57,183 bases of DNA, taken from NCBI GenBank assembly GCA_028285305.1, contig JANQPV010000071.1, forward strand, positions 1 to 57,183. The letters are read 5' to 3'. Under the pieces are notes generated by a model that saw only the letters and a list, made by a program, of their open reading frames with translations, had not been told where the DNA came from and did not search any database. Each line of letters opens with the position of its first letter. Position 1 is the stretch's first letter. The stretch is from Alphaproteobacteria bacterium (lineage in GTDB: Bacteria; Pseudomonadota; Alphaproteobacteria; SMXP01). Both the position numbers and the translations under genes were made by a program. Below, one piece after another: positions 35,970 to 45,580 of the stretch.

Positions 35970-36121
35970 ATGGCGTTCTCCCTCACCGAAAGGTATCCCA
36001 GCGCTCATCGCCGGTAAACAGGATTTCGTGACTGTTTTATCCAAGGATATAGATTTGCACCACCCTCTCAACCCATGATACCGAAGCCCCACACAATCGA
36101 TTGGGCAAGAGAGGATACGAG

Positions 36122-37006
36122 ATGGGAGTTCTTGACGGGAAAGTCGTGCTGGTCACGGGCGGCGGCCGAGGAATCGGGCGCGATACAGCCCTCCTGTGCG
36201 CCAAGGAGGGCGCTAAAGTCGTCGTGAACGACTTGGGCGGCGGGGAAGCCGGCGGCGACGAAGGCGATGCCGGCCCGGCCGCCGAAGTTGCAAACGAAAT
36301 CAAACAGGCGGGCGGTGAGGCCGTTTCCAATTCTGACTCAGTCACAGACATTGCCTCCGTGAAAGGCATGCTGGAGCAGGCCTTGGACACGTATGGCGGT
36401 CTCCATGCGGTCATCAACCCTGCGGGCATCCTAAGGGACAAGATGTTTCACAAGCTTGACGACGCCGACTGGGATGTTGTTCTCGATGTGCACCTCAAAG
36501 GCAGCTACAATGTCTGTAAGGCGACGATCGAGCACTTCCGCAATCAAGAGGAGGGCCAGTACGTCTTGTTCACTTCGACTTCGGGCCTCATCGGCAATGT
36601 CGGTCAGACCAATTACGCGGCCGCTAAAATGGGGATTGTCGGCCTCAGCCGCGTGCTCGCGCAAGAAGGCGCACGCAAAAATGTTCATTCCAACGTGATC
36701 GCACCGGTCGCTTGGACACGATTAATCGCAACTATTCCGATCAAAGACGAAGAGCAAGCAGCCCGCCTAGAGCAGATCAAGCAGGATTTAGACCCCGCTT
36801 TTGTCGCTCAGCTGGCAGTCGCCCTCGCCGCTCCCAAGTGCGAGGCCACAGGCCAGATCTTCGGTGTCCGCGGCAACGAGATTATGCTGTACAATCAGCC
36901 CCGCGTTATTCAGTCGGCGATCAAAGAAGACGGATGGACGCCGTCCACAGTCTTGGAGCAAGTCCTGCCGTCAATGGCGGAAAAATTCACTTCACTCGAG
37001 CGCTGA
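36122..37006 (+). CDS. Short-chain dehydrogenase, MFE-2-like 3-hydroxyacyl-CoA type
   Basis: The product is 294 aa. The cofactor site is TGGGRGIG (12-19), and NDLGGGEAGGDEGDAGPA matches the acyl-CoA dehydrogenase domain of multifunctional enzyme type 2. The catalytic residues are Y165 and K169 (NYAAAK), with the Ser in TSTSG. The usual NNAG motif is N99-P-A-G102 (VINPAGILRD), a rare change. AGGA lies 6 bases before ATG 36122. It probably oxidises a 3-hydroxyacyl-CoA or an alcohol. It is divergent from the SnoaL/Rieske pair. Confidence 0.88.
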   Translation: MGVLDGKVVLVTGGGRGIGRDTALLCAKEGAKVVVNDLGGGEAGGDEGDAGPAAEVANEIKQAGGEAVSNSDSVTDIASVKGMLEQALDTYGGLHAVINPAGILRDKMFHKLDDADWDVVLDVHLKGSYNVCKATIEHFRNQEEGQYVLFTSTSGLIGNVGQTNYAAAKMGIVGLSRVLAQEGARKNVHSNVIAPVAWTRLIATIPIKDEEQAARLEQIKQDLDPAFVAQLAVALAAPKCEATGQIFGVRGNEIMLYNQPRVIQSAIKEDGWTPSTVLEQVLPSMAEKFTSLER

Positions 37007-37122
37007 GCTGGGTCTGACATTGCGATCCGCCCACCAAGCGGCGCTGCAAGTCCAGAGGCGTCTGGCACCGAGCTTGCGGATCCCGAAATGTATTCCAGCG
37101 CGCTCCTCGTGATGGCGGATAC

Positions 37123-37947
37123 CTACTGCAATGCCACACCTTCAATCGTGATCCGGTGCATCAACCGCCGGTGACCGTGATAGTCATTGAGCGCCCAATG
37201 CCAGGTTGAACGATTGTCCCACATGGCAATGGAGCCGGGCTCCCATTCAAATCGGTAAGTGAACTCGGGCTTCATTATGTGGGCGTAAAGACTGCTTAAG
37301 AGATCTTGGGCAGCGGTGTCGTCCATTCCTTCAATGCCAGTTGTAAAGCCAGGATTCACATAAATCCCTACCCGGCCCGTTTCGGGGTGCGCGAGCGCGA
37401 TGGGGTGAACTGCGCTCTGTCCCGCAGCGTCCGGATTGCCAATCCGGCCTTTCATATCCCGGTACTCGATCCCTTGACGGCCAAAGACATGTTCATTGCC
37501 GTGAAGAGCCCGCAGCCCAGAAATCTGCGCCCTTATCTCGCCATCCAAGGCGTCATAGGCCGCTTGGACACCGGCAAACATCGTATCGCCGCCATGTGGA
37601 GGCACCTCCAGCGCGTATAAGATCGAGCCCATAGCGGGCACTTGGTCGTAGGAATGATCCGTATGCCACCCACCGCCAATATTGTGCTCTTGATCCGGCT
37701 CTTTTAAAACTTGCGCGACCTGAGGATGCCCTTCAACAGGCGTGAAAAAGCGATTTACGTTTATCTTTCCCCAGCGTTCGGCGAAATCTATATGATCCTG
37801 CGGCTCTAGGCTTTGACCACGAAAAAACAAAACGCCCGTTTCGAACAGAGCCTGACGAATAGTGTTGAACTCTGAGGTAGCGAGGTTTTTCACGTTCACG
37901 TCGTCGACGAAGGCGCCGACCGATTTCGAGGCTGGCCTAATCTTCAC
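37123..37947 (-). CDS. TauD/TfdA family 2-oxoglutarate-dependent dioxygenase
   Basis: The product is 274 aa. Iron ligands are H95 and D97 (GWHTDHSY) with the distal H250 (NRSTWHWALNDY), and an Arg about ten residues later for 2-oxoglutarate. The start is GTG at 37947, two bases after the stop of the MmgE/PrpD gene. The family hydroxylates sulfonates, aryloxy acids and small acids. The second gene of the pair suggests a dicarboxylate or hydroxy acid. The substrate is unknown. Confidence 0.9.
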   Translation of the reverse strand: MKIRPASKSVGAFVDDVNVKNLATSEFNTIRQALFETGVLFFRGQSLEPQDHIDFAERWGKINVNRFFTPVEGHPQVAQVLKEPDQEHNIGGGWHTDHSYDQVPAMGSILYALEVPPHGGDTMFAGVQAAYDALDGEIRAQISGLRALHGNEHVFGRQGIEYRDMKGRIGNPDAAGQSAVHPIALAHPETGRVGIYVNPGFTTGIEGMDDTAAQDLLSSLYAHIMKPEFTYRFEWEPGSIAMWDNRSTWHWALNDYHGHRRLMHRITIEGVALQ

Positions 37948-37949
37948 TG

Positions 37950-39272
37950 TTAGGCTCCAAGAGAAACAAGCTCATTCACGGACCCACTCGTTTCAAAACT
38001 GAGTATGTGGTTCGCCATATCTTCCGCTCGGGAACCGACAACCGGCGACGTAAGGGAGACGAACTTGGACGTCAGCGCTTCCTGTTCTTGATCGCGGGTG
38101 CGCACCACCGCGGCGACGTCTTCTACGCGATTAAGCGTTTCCCCCGATTTCAGTTGAACGGTAATGTCTGTTTGCAATCCGGGAGGCAACGAACCATCCA
38201 CGCTCACCTTCCGGCGAAGGTCGACCAAACCGGCAACGTTGGCGTTTTCATCTGAATACGTAGTAATAGCAGAGGTATCATAGCCCGCAACCGCATAGGC
38301 GGCACAATGACGAAGACTGAATTTCGTTTCCAATCCCGTTTCCGGCTCTTGAATGTTGCAGACGGCTAAGTGCGCTTCTGGAACCTTTAAGGCAATCCCC
38401 TCTATGATATCAGGAACGAGATCGGCTTCTTTCTTGAGAGCGCCGAGACCGTTAATAGCGGAATGAGTTAAATAGCAGGCCGCATGAAACTTGTATTGGT
38501 TTTGCTGAATGAACTTACCGTAGTCGTAGCCGGAAATGTCTTCAGGGGCCGTATCCGTTTGCGTCGAGAAGAACCCCTGTTCCACCTCGAGCACTCTTGG
38601 GTTTGCCGTAAAGCCTTTCGCGGCAAGAACGGCAGCCATAACACCATTGGCCGCAGCCTTCCCAGCATGAAAGGGCTTTGTCATCGTCCCGAACATGGAC
38701 TTCAGGCCTGCCGCTTGGGCACCGGCCAGTCCCAAAGCCATTTCAGTCTCCTCAACACTCAAACCCAACAACTTCGAAACACCAGCCGCCGCGCCAAAGG
38801 CGCCGATCGTACCGGTAGAGTGAAAGCCGCGGGTGTAGTGAGACGGCATCGCTTGGGCGCCGACGAGGCAAGCCGCCTCAAATCCAGAAATATAGGCCAT
38901 CAATACGTCGTGACCGGACTTATTCTCCACCTCCGCAACCGCCAACAAGGCCGGCATCAAGGGCGGCGTCGGATGGCCAACAAAAGGGATCACATCATCA
39001 TAGTCGAGCGCATGAGACGTGGCGCCATTGACCAAGGCCGCGTCGTGAGGAGACGCCTTAAGGCCCGTCCCAATGATCGAGGCCTCACCTCCGGTTCCAT
39101 AAGTGTCGCGCAGGATGCGTGACAAGGGCTCATCGAGCCCGGCAAGCGTGACCGCATACCAATCAAGAAGCCCATGCTTGGCACTTCGCACGCTGTCTTC
39201 CGGCACAGCGCTGTCGGGCGTTGTCACGACAATCTCAGCAATTTGGCGGGTGAGCGGCGCAGACGTTGGCAT
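37950..39272 (-). CDS. MmgE/PrpD family protein
   Basis: The product is 440 aa. It has the family hallmark DWYAVTLAGLDEPLSRIL, followed by ALVNGATSHALDYDDV, PFHAGKAAANG and YKFHAACYLTHSAING. Members dehydrate 2-methylcitrate, isomerise or decarboxylate small acids; this branch is often uncharacterised. ATG 39272 has AGGAGG five bases upstream, so the upstream in-frame start at 39332 is rejected. It is the first gene of a pair with the TauD-like dioxygenase. Confidence 0.88.
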   Translation of the reverse strand: MPTSAPLTRQIAEIVVTTPDSAVPEDSVRSAKHGLLDWYAVTLAGLDEPLSRILRDTYGTGGEASIIGTGLKASPHDAALVNGATSHALDYDDVIPFVGHPTPPLMPALLAVAEVENKSGHDVLMAYISGFEAACLVGAQAMPSHYTRGFHSTGTIGAFGAAAGVSKLLGLSVEETEMALGLAGAQAAGLKSMFGTMTKPFHAGKAAANGVMAAVLAAKGFTANPRVLEVEQGFFSTQTDTAPEDISGYDYGKFIQQNQYKFHAACYLTHSAINGLGALKKEADLVPDIIEGIALKVPEAHLAVCNIQEPETGLETKFSLRHCAAYAVAGYDTSAITTYSDENANVAGLVDLRRKVSVDGSLPPGLQTDITVQLKSGETLNRVEDVAAVVRTRDQEQEALTSKFVSLTSPVVGSRAEDMANHILSFETSGSVNELVSLGA

Positions 39273-39466
39273 GTCTTCCTCCTGAAACGGGTCTTTCGTG
39301 AAGCCTAACATGCTTCTTTGGAGTGAAACCATTACAGATGTGATGGATAGCTGGACGGCGCCACTAGTTCGAGACGTCCTGTGGATGAGTTTAAGTGTTT
39401 GGAATTGTTGCTACGCAGCCTAAAACTGCAGTCCCCTTTTGAGCCTAACCAATGCAAGGACGATGC

Positions 39467-39964
39467 ATGCCGGAATTTCTAAGAATATTCATTGATCTCT
39501 TTATCGTCCTTGCAAGCATCATGGGTATTGTTGTCGCCGTCCAGAGTCAGAAGTTCTTGGAGCGACCGATCCTACGCATTCGATTGATGCTGCTCTTTTT
39601 CGTCGCGTTCGCCATGTGTTTAACGGGGATCGTTCCTTTTGTTCTTGTGGAGTTGTCCCTGGAGCCAACAATGATTTGGCGCATCACTTCGGCTTTGGCG
39701 CTTGTCGTCAACACGGGAGTGCTACTTTTCGTATGGAGATTACGACGAGAAGACAAAGCCGATCCTGATATTGGTTCCCGATTCAACTATGTCGTAAGCT
39801 TAGTCGTTATCTTGTTCTCGATTTGGCTATCGTTGAACGCCTTGGGAACCTTCGGCACGCCAAGCGCAGTACCCCTTGGCTTCTGGTTCCTTGCCATGTT
39901 CATCATAGAGGCCGCCGGCTTCACAAGAGCGGCAATGATACGTCCACGGCCAAGCTTTGATTGA
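39467..39964 (+). CDS. Hypothetical four-helix membrane protein
   Basis: The product is 165 aa. Four hydrophobic segments are seen (about 5-24, 39-58, 71-89 and 108-150), with a short charged loop RREDKADPDIGSRFNY between the third and fourth. AAGGACG lies just before ATG 39467; another in-frame ATG is at 39452. No family recognised. It is a single gene between two leftward units. Confidence 0.6.
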   Translation: MPEFLRIFIDLFIVLASIMGIVVAVQSQKFLERPILRIRLMLLFFVAFAMCLTGIVPFVLVELSLEPTMIWRITSALALVVNTGVLLFVWRLRREDKADPDIGSRFNYVVSLVVILFSIWLSLNALGTFGTPSAVPLGFWFLAMFIIEAAGFTRAAMIRPRPSFD

Positions 39965-40009
39965 ATTCGAACAGAAGAACCAATCGCAGGCTGGGTCCAC
40001 GATTTCCTT

Positions 40010-40741
40010 TCAGGTCACTTCACCCAAAACACGCACAAGCGCATCAGCGAGCAGAGCCGGATCCACAAACATGGGCATATGCCCAGTGGCTAAAACAGCT
40101 GCAGGCGTCAGGTTATACCGGTCGCACATAAACTGTTGATAGTCCAACGAGATGGCCCTGTCGTTTTGGCATTGGATGTAATGTTTGGGTGTATCCGCGA
40201 ATTGCTCGGACAGAGACACTTTCGAAATACCTGGGCGCAGAGGTTCCGGACCATGCTTTGTCATGAGATCGTCGAGGTCGCTTCCGGGATAGTCGTGATA
40301 CAGAATGTCTCGGGAAATCTCGGGCGCCAGCCTGAGGACGCCTGAAATCAAATCAAACTTGACGGCCTTGCTCATCTCAGATCCTTTGTCATTCATCGCA
40401 AACGCGGCGAGCCGTTCTCCGGACACAGGCAAATGTGCAGCAAGATAGACGAGAGCAGAATACTTCTCTGGGGCCACTGACGCCGCCTGCGAAACGGGAA
40501 AGCCGCCAGCCGAGTGCCCAACCAGCGCGACCGGACCGTCGACATTTTCCGCAAGTGCATTTATGGCGTGGATGTAGTCATTCATCGATACGCGCCAGGG
40601 CATTTTCTTGTTAGCACCAGAGCCGGGAAGGTCGAGTGTATGATGCGGTATTTGCCTTTCTATCAGGTGCGGCGCGAGTTTCTCCCAGACCCATTCTCCC
40701 GACCACCCGCCATGCACAAAGATCAATGTTGGGAACGCCAT
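40010..40741 (-). CDS. Alpha/beta hydrolase (esterase, MES/pyrethroid-hydrolase-like)
   Basis: The product is 243 aa. The oxyanion region is FVHGGWSGEWVWEKL, the nucleophile S77 is in VGHSAGG, an Asp near 195 is in QNDRAIS and the catalytic His is H221 (TGHMPMF). The compact fold with this N-terminus matches plant methylesterase and bacterial pyrethroid hydrolase relatives. It should cleave a carboxylic ester, plausibly one made by the Baeyer-Villiger enzyme nearby, but that link is inference. Confidence 0.87.
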   Translation of the reverse strand: MAFPTLIFVHGGWSGEWVWEKLAPHLIERQIPHHTLDLPGSGANKKMPWRVSMNDYIHAINALAENVDGPVALVGHSAGGFPVSQAASVAPEKYSALVYLAAHLPVSGERLAAFAMNDKGSEMSKAVKFDLISGVLRLAPEISRDILYHDYPGSDLDDLMTKHGPEPLRPGISKVSLSEQFADTPKHYIQCQNDRAISLDYQQFMCDRYNLTPAAVLATGHMPMFVDPALLADALVRVLGEVT

Positions 40742-40937
40742 AACCCGCTCAACCTCCGTTCAACCGATATTGTTTAGGACTAGACCACAACAGGCATTCC
40801 GCACAATAGGTTCAGACTATGGATTTCGCTCCAAAAACCAATCGAAGCGCTTTCGAACCGACAGAATCATTTTCGCCGGACAATGAACCATCGCCCGGCG
40901 AAGCTGCTAGTTCGAATTTGCGCTGAACGTTCTGGGG

Positions 40938-41738
40938 TTATTGCGCATCGAGGAAAACCAAGCTGCGAATGCCGCCCGATCCGCTTTCCGATTGGATGTT
41001 GTTGCGGATACTGCCCACGACCTTGGGAACTGCCGGATTAAGCTGGACAACCACAGGCCCGCCATCCATGGAAATCTTGCCTGCATGGACCGCTGCTCGG
41101 CAGACGATGCTGTGAAAGGCATACTCATCTGTGCCGTATACGGATCGCGGAGTCATATCCGCAGGCGCCTTCGGGCACATGAACGAAAATTGCTGCCCGG
41201 TCATGTCTTTGTTTGCGAGGCCAGTCGCGGTGAATTTTGTGTCCCATGTCAGACGCGGCATGTACTGGTCCCGCACCGCGTCTGCAGACGAAGAGTCGCC
41301 TGAAACAAAAACAATGCTGCGTTCCGTGGCCGGTAGATCACCCGATGTCACGCCATTGCGGCTAGAGCCCTGATAGCCGTCCGCTCCCGGATTAAGTTGC
41401 GCTATGGCCGTGCCACCGGAAGACGTCATAACGCCCGCGTGCATAGCAGCAACACACAGGGGCGTGTCACTTGGGTACACATCCGTCCCGTATATCGCCG
41501 CATCGGACTGGCCGACCGGGCGCTCAGGACAGTGAAACGTCAGACGCTGACCAATGAATTTGTCTTTGTCCATTTGATATCGATGGATCGTGGTATCCCA
41601 TGTGAATTCCGGAACGACGCGCTCAGACGCCTGTGCGGTCGCGCCGGCAGGTCCACTGAGTCCCATAGCTATTGCGGTCGAAAAGACGGCTGCAGGCAGC
41701 CATGTTCTGTACAGTTTTGCAAAGGAAGAGGTCTTCAT
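40938..41738 (-). CDS. Secreted protein with two tandem LCCL domains
   Basis: The product is 266 aa. A signal peptide (1-38, ending AQAS) is followed by two repeats of about 100 residues, at about 46-146 and 163-264. Both carry the LCCL signature: IYGTDVYPSDTPLCVAAMHA and VYGTDEYAFHSIVCRAAVHA, then a conserved GS.RN motif (QGSSRNGV and VGSIRNNI). Each has a matching Cys pair (C70/C95 and C188/C213). LCCL domains are best known from eukaryotic secreted proteins, and also occur in bacterial exported proteins. ATG 41738 is taken over 41753. It is presumably an adhesin- or ligand-binding periplasmic or extracellular protein. Function unknown. Confidence 0.85.
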   Translation of the reverse strand: MKTSSFAKLYRTWLPAAVFSTAIAMGLSGPAGATAQASERVVPEFTWDTTIHRYQMDKDKFIGQRLTFHCPERPVGQSDAAIYGTDVYPSDTPLCVAAMHAGVMTSSGGTAIAQLNPGADGYQGSSRNGVTSGDLPATERSIVFVSGDSSSADAVRDQYMPRLTWDTKFTATGLANKDMTGQQFSFMCPKAPADMTPRSVYGTDEYAFHSIVCRAAVHAGKISMDGGPVVVQLNPAVPKVVGSIRNNIQSESGSGGIRSLVFLDAQ

Positions 41739-42111
41739 ATCGATTAATCTCACTCACGATTGGATGGAAAATCCCGGAACGAGGCCAAAACGTGGGGAGC
41801 TGGCCCTAAGTCTGGGAGTGCGCGTTCCCGCGGCACGCAAATCAGTTGGGCGCTGTTTGTTTCAGAAGTGGATCGAAAGCCGCCTAGTTTGTTTCAATTG
41901 AGTCAGCCAAACGCTTCGCACCGACAGCATCATGTCTATGATCTCTTTTGGATAACCCCGTCGTTTGCTTGTCCCAACGCCAAGATCCTGAAACACCTTT
42001 CCCTATAGATCCCAAGGAACGCAAGTGCGCCACCGGCAATGCCAATACACTCGATCTTATGATAGGTGAGAGGGCCGATCGCATGATCCTTTAGAAGCGG
42101 GGGGAACTCCA
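41739..42111. other. Intergenic region between the LCCL gene and the catabolic operon
   Basis: 373 bases between two divergent units with no supported gene. It must contain the promoter for the twelve-gene run that starts at 42112, preceded by GGGGGGAAC. I see no convincing promoter hexamers or operator by eye. Confidence 0.5.
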
Positions 42112-42777
42112 ATGCATGTCACCGAAGCCATTAAAGGTCGCTATTCCGTTCGCGGCTTCAAGCCGGAACCGGTACCGGAAGATACGATCCGTGAGGTGAT
42201 TGAAATCGCTCGGCTCGCCCCGTCCAACAGCAATACACAGCCCTGGCATTTGGCAGTCGTTTCTGGAAAGGCGCGGCGCAAACTGCAAGACGCCATCTTT
42301 GAGGAGATCAATTCGGGAACCAAGCCCTACCCTGCCTTCCCGCCGGGGGGCGCCGGCCTCAAAGGCGTCTACAAAGAACGCCAGTATGCCTGTGCTTACA
42401 GTTACTACGGAACTATGGGGATTGAGCGGGACGACAAAAAAGCCCGTGCGGAATTGCTCATGAAGAATTGGGAGTTTTTCGGCGCACCCCATGCAGGATT
42501 TCTCTCCATGCCGGAGACTATGAACCGCGCGAACGCCATCGACCTTGGTATCTTTTTGCAGTCGATCATGCTCCTCTTCGCGGAGCGGGGCGTTTCGTGC
42601 TGTCCCCAAGGGGCACTCGCAAGCTATCCGGGGCCCGTGCGCAAGATCGCAAGCGTGCCCGAAGGCAACGCCATCTTATGCGGCCTGTCTTTCGGGTACG
42701 AAGATGTCGGTGCACAAATCAATGATGTGCGCATGGTCAGAGAACCTCTTGAGACCGTCGCCAGCTTTACGTCTTAG
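42112..42777 (+). CDS. Nitroreductase family FMN oxidoreductase, first gene of the catabolic run
   Basis: The product is 221 aa. RYSVRGFKPEPVPEDTIREV and LAPSNSNTQPWHLAVVSG are the FMN-binding N-terminal motifs, and the C-terminus has SCCPQGALASYPGPVRKIA. It is a different subgroup from the nitroreductase at 27753. GGGGGGAAC lies upstream of the ATG. The MFS gene starts 7 bases after its stop. It may reduce a conjugated enone or enoate of the pathway. Confidence 0.86.
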   Translation: MHVTEAIKGRYSVRGFKPEPVPEDTIREVIEIARLAPSNSNTQPWHLAVVSGKARRKLQDAIFEEINSGTKPYPAFPPGGAGLKGVYKERQYACAYSYYGTMGIERDDKKARAELLMKNWEFFGAPHAGFLSMPETMNRANAIDLGIFLQSIMLLFAERGVSCCPQGALASYPGPVRKIASVPEGNAILCGLSFGYEDVGAQINDVRMVREPLETVASFTS

Positions 42778-42784
42778 GCCTCCC

Positions 42785-44065
42785 ATGACCGACAGCAAAA
42801 ACTATCGCTACTACGTCCTTGGCATTTTGACGCTGACCTACGTGTTCAGCATCATGGATCGGCAGATCATGTCGATCCTCCTCCAAGACATTAAAGAAGA
42901 CTTCGATCTGTCCGACTCTCAGCTCGGCTTTTTGGTCGGCCTGGCCTTCGCGATGTTCTATGCCACGCTCGGCATTCCAATCGCGCGCTTGGCAGACCGA
43001 TGGAACAGGCGCAACATCATCGCCATCGCGGTTGCCATCTGGTCGGCCGCCACAGCCTTATGTGGATTGGCCGCCGGTTTCTGGACTTTGTTTCTCGCCC
43101 GCGTGGGCGTAGGGATCGGCGAGGCTGGCGGCTCCCCGCCCTCCCATTCCATCATCTCGGACTATTTCGAAAAGACGGAACTTTCGCGAGCACTCGCTGT
43201 GTACTCTTTGGGAACAACCCTTGGCGGAGTTGCCGGGTTGCTCATTGGCGGCGCCATTGCCGATGCCTTTGGATGGAGGGCCGCCTTTTTTGCTTTGGGC
43301 ATTCCAGGCGTGCTCTTGGCTCTGATTGTTTACACCACAATCAAAGAACCCGTTCGCGGTCGACTCAATCCGGATTTTGACGCAACCCGGCCGGCGCCAG
43401 ACGTGTTCGCGACGCTTCGTTCGCTCTTACGGAACAAAGCTTACGTGGGAACGAACATAGGCCACACCCTCGCGGTCACAGTTGGCTACGGCTTCTTCTC
43501 ATGGTTTGCAGTGATCCTGATCCGCAATTTTGGGATCAGCAAGACTGAGGCCGCCCAATTGATCAGTACAGCCCTCTTGTTCGGAGGCTTTCCGGGTATC
43601 TTGGCGGGAGGTTTTTTGGCGGACCACCTTGCCAAGCGGTCTCTGGATTGGATGGCGTGGGTCCCCGCGATTGCTCTTGCCATCGCACTGCCAGCCTATC
43701 TGGGCGCCCTGCTCGGTGGCACTCAATTCTTGATGATCGTTTTCTTCACCTTAGGTGCATTCTTCTTCAGCGTTCATCACGCTCCCGCGCTGGCGATTGT
43801 TCAAGCGGTTGTAAATCCGGATCAACGCGCCCTCGCCGCCGCCTTCGTCTTTTTCTTTTCCAACATGTTCGGGCTAGGCCTCGGCCCAGTCATTGTCGGG
43901 GCGCTCAGCGATGCCTTTGCTCTTCAGTCCCCCGATCTTTCTCTAAACTATGCGCTCGCCGTAATCGTGCTCCTGATGATTCCAGCTTCTCTCACCTATG
44001 TTTGGACTGCGAGAGTCTTGAACAGAGACGCGTCAAAAGTTGCCGAGAAGCCATCACATGCATGA
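42785..44065 (+). CDS. MFS transporter, spinster-like
   Basis: The product is 426 aa with twelve predicted helices. TM1 reads YYVLGILTLTYVFSIMDRQI and the conserved loop is GIPIARLADRWNRRNII, followed by GVGIGEAGGSPPSHSIISDY typical of spinster-related carriers. ATG 42785 is used; the earlier in-frame start at 42545 lies inside the nitroreductase gene. It is likely the uptake carrier of the pathway's substrate or an acid intermediate. Confidence 0.88.
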   Translation: MTDSKNYRYYVLGILTLTYVFSIMDRQIMSILLQDIKEDFDLSDSQLGFLVGLAFAMFYATLGIPIARLADRWNRRNIIAIAVAIWSAATALCGLAAGFWTLFLARVGVGIGEAGGSPPSHSIISDYFEKTELSRALAVYSLGTTLGGVAGLLIGGAIADAFGWRAAFFALGIPGVLLALIVYTTIKEPVRGRLNPDFDATRPAPDVFATLRSLLRNKAYVGTNIGHTLAVTVGYGFFSWFAVILIRNFGISKTEAAQLISTALLFGGFPGILAGGFLADHLAKRSLDWMAWVPAIALAIALPAYLGALLGGTQFLMIVFFTLGAFFFSVHHAPALAIVQAVVNPDQRALAAAFVFFFSNMFGLGLGPVIVGALSDAFALQSPDLSLNYALAVIVLLMIPASLTYVWTARVLNRDASKVAEKPSHA

Positions 44066-44134
44066 TGGAGCGCTTGCACATCTTTACGGCGCCCGCCCCA
44101 TGCCGCCATATAGAGTCAAGGACGGAGACTTAAC

Positions 44135-45571
44135 ATGACTGTTCAATGGAACCACTTCATCGCAGGAAAGGAAGCCAAGCCCCTATCAGGCGACTATGTC
44201 CATTCCTTCACACCGAAAGATGGGGAGACCTACGCCCAAGTCGCCAAAGGATCGGCACCTGACGTGGACAGTGCCGTTGATGCCGCCGCATCAGCCCTGA
44301 AAGAGTGGAAGAGCCGCAAACCGATCGAGCGCGGCCGCATCCTCCTCGCAATCGCCCAAAAGATCAGGGAACAGTCGAGTGAACTCTCTCAAATTGAATG
44401 CGCGGAGACGGGCAAACCCGGCTGGCAAGCCCCGGCTGAGATCGAAATCGCGGCGCAGTACTTCGAATTCTATGGCGGACTGTGCAATCTCTTCCAGGGC
44501 GAAAAGATCGATCTGGGAGCCGGCTATCATTCTTACACTGTACGCGAACCATTCGGTGTGGTCGGCGTGATCACGCCGTGGAACGCCCCCCTCAACCAGG
44601 CCGCCCGCGGGATCGCCCCGGCTCTGGCCGTCGGCAATACAGTGGTGTCGAAACCCTCTGAATTCACATCGGGCACCACGCTGGCCGTCGCCAAACTGGC
44701 CGTCGAGGAATGCGGACTACCCCCAGGCGTGTGGAATGTGGTCTTAGGCGAAGGACCCGAATGTGGAGCAGCTATCGTCTCACATCCACAAGTTCGAAAG
44801 GTGGCGTTTACGGGCAGCGTCCGCGCTGGGAAAGAGATCAGCCATATCGCCGCTGACCGGCTTATTCCGCTTACGCTGGAATTGGGTGGCAAATCCCCCA
44901 ACATCATCTTTGAAGATGCCGATTTGGCCCAGGCCATTCCCGGCGCCATTCGCGGATTTATCGTCAATGCCGGCCAGATCTGTTCGGCGGGCACCCGACT
45001 TCTGGTGCATTCTTCAATTCACGATCAGGTGGTGAGCGGACTTGTGGAAGGCCTTAAGCAAATCAAAGTCGGCCCAGGTGACGACGCCATGGTTGGCGCG
45101 ATCACGACCCAAGCTCAGTATGAACGGGTGAAAAGCTATTTCGATCTCGCCAAACAAGAAGGCGCCGTCGCGCAACTGGGCGGCCAAGTCGAAAACAAAG
45201 ATGAATACGGAGGAGGCTGGTATCTTCCGCTCACTGTTTTTACAGGCGTCACTAACGATATGCGAATCGCGCAAGAAGAGATCTTTGGACCCGCCATTGT
45301 CGTGATCCCATTCGAGTCTGAAGATCAAGCTATTGCCATTGCAAATGACACCGACTACGGCCTCGCCGCCGGGCTGTGGACCCAAAACCTCTCACGGGCT
45401 CACCGGGTGGCTGCCGAACTACAGGCCGGCCAAGTCTTTGTGAATGAATATCAAGCAGGCGGCGTAGAGACGCCGTTTGGTGGCTACAAGCAGTCCGGAT
45501 ACGGACGAGAGAAAGGCATTGAAGCCCTCCATCATTATGCGCAGCTTAAGTGTGTAACCATCAAACTTTAG
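44135..45571 (+). CDS. NAD(P)-dependent aldehyde dehydrogenase
   Basis: The product is 478 aa. The catalytic residues are C283 (NAGQICSAGTRL) and E249 (LELGGKSPN), with N150 in the oxyanion site (PWNAPLNQAARG) and K173 at the cofactor site. Length is normal. GGAGACTTAAC precedes the ATG. The SDR gene starts ten bases after its stop. It should oxidise the aldehyde made from a P450 or SDR product to the acid ready for CoA activation. Confidence 0.93.
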   Translation: MTVQWNHFIAGKEAKPLSGDYVHSFTPKDGETYAQVAKGSAPDVDSAVDAAASALKEWKSRKPIERGRILLAIAQKIREQSSELSQIECAETGKPGWQAPAEIEIAAQYFEFYGGLCNLFQGEKIDLGAGYHSYTVREPFGVVGVITPWNAPLNQAARGIAPALAVGNTVVSKPSEFTSGTTLAVAKLAVEECGLPPGVWNVVLGEGPECGAAIVSHPQVRKVAFTGSVRAGKEISHIAADRLIPLTLELGGKSPNIIFEDADLAQAIPGAIRGFIVNAGQICSAGTRLLVHSSIHDQVVSGLVEGLKQIKVGPGDDAMVGAITTQAQYERVKSYFDLAKQEGAVAQLGGQVENKDEYGGGWYLPLTVFTGVTNDMRIAQEEIFGPAIVVIPFESEDQAIAIANDTDYGLAAGLWTQNLSRAHRVAAELQAGQVFVNEYQAGGVETPFGGYKQSGYGREKGIEALHHYAQLKCVTIKL

Positions 45572-45580
45572 GAACCGATA

